Shown one piece after another: positions 42,324-42,334 of a DNA stretch of 42,334 bases. Each line of letters starts with the position of its first letter. Positions within the stretch are counted from its first letter, which is position 1. The DNA comes from DAOMNN01 sp964404505 (GTDB taxonomy: Bacteria; Pseudomonadota; Gammaproteobacteria; Burkholderiales; Rhodocyclaceae), in NCBI GenBank assembly GCA_964404505.1, contig CAYOKH010000010.1:1-42334 (forward strand), in the 5' to 3' direction. The notes beneath the pieces were generated by a model. That model was not told where the DNA came from, made no database searches, and saw only the letters and a program-made list of their open reading frames with translations. Both the position numbers and the translations under genes were made by a program.

Positions 42324-42334
42324 GGTGTTTTGTG

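Noticed and set aside
1..42334. CRISPR arrays, insertion sequences, prophage or integrase genes
   Set aside because: No regularly spaced repeats, transposase, integrase or phage structural genes were seen; the window is core chromosome.

Overview
The window is GC-rich bacterial core chromosome, almost fully coding. The gene order (ftsYEX, paired M16 peptidases, rsmD, coaD, ferredoxin; mutM; TPR-lolB-ispE-tRNA-Gln-prs-rplY-pth-ychF; birA-coaX-SPOR; coaE-zapD-yacG; glnA-ntrB-ntrC) is the order I associate with non-enteric Gammaproteobacteria such as Pseudomonas and Chromatiales-like lineages. Some Betaproteobacteria share much of it, so the class is inferred, not proven. A run of Ns inside a disrupted gene shows that this is a draft or metagenome-style scaffold.

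Layout. 1-2097: end of a 2-oxoacid:ferredoxin oxidoreductase beta subunit and a GltD-like flavin/Fe-S oxidoreductase. 2212-4867 (minus): ftsX, ftsE, ftsY. 5019-9174 (plus): two M16 peptidase subunits (the first carries an assembly artefact), rsmD, coaD, ferredoxin. 9238-12196 (minus): dynamin-like GTPase and mutM. 12518-20777 (plus): TPR protein, lolB, ispE, tRNA-Gln(UUG), prs, rplY, pth, ychF, gluQRS and a CoA-binding protein. 20795-22698 (minus): clsB and a ybhP-like gene. 22784-24327 (plus): a RuBisCO-like protein overlapping a cupin gene, the most unusual metabolic module here. 24349-25982 (minus): nadA and a rhodanese. 26032-27207 (plus): a CDF metal exporter. 27478-32249 (plus): glnA, a DUF4124 protein, ntrB and ntrC, with recognisable sigma-54 promoters and NtrC-type sites. 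32339-36433 (plus): birA, coaX, SPOR protein, coaE, zapD, yacG. 36415-38367 (minus): Nudix/ThiE-like fusion, DUF815 ATPase and an overlooked 40-residue membrane protein. 38444-39694 (plus): mltA. 39743-42221 (minus): dsbC, a UbiH-family hydroxylase and dgkA.

How the genes work together. The nitrogen block looks like a self-contained circuit. NtrB/NtrC are encoded behind glnA; glnA has a -24/-12 promoter with clustered NtrC-like palindromes about 170-200 bp upstream, and ntrB has its own promoter-like -24/-12 element. The RuBisCO-like protein plus cupin resembles the pair that links methylthioadenosine salvage to deoxyxylulose phosphate and isoprenoids in Rhodospirillum rubrum; ispE of the same isoprenoid route lies about 7 kb away. 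Most other genes are housekeeping: cell division, translation quality control, CoA and NAD biosynthesis, envelope lipids and lipoproteins.

The least certain points are exact start codons (several GTG/TTG candidates), the substrate of the RuBisCO-like protein, and all promoter or hairpin calls, which were made by eye.
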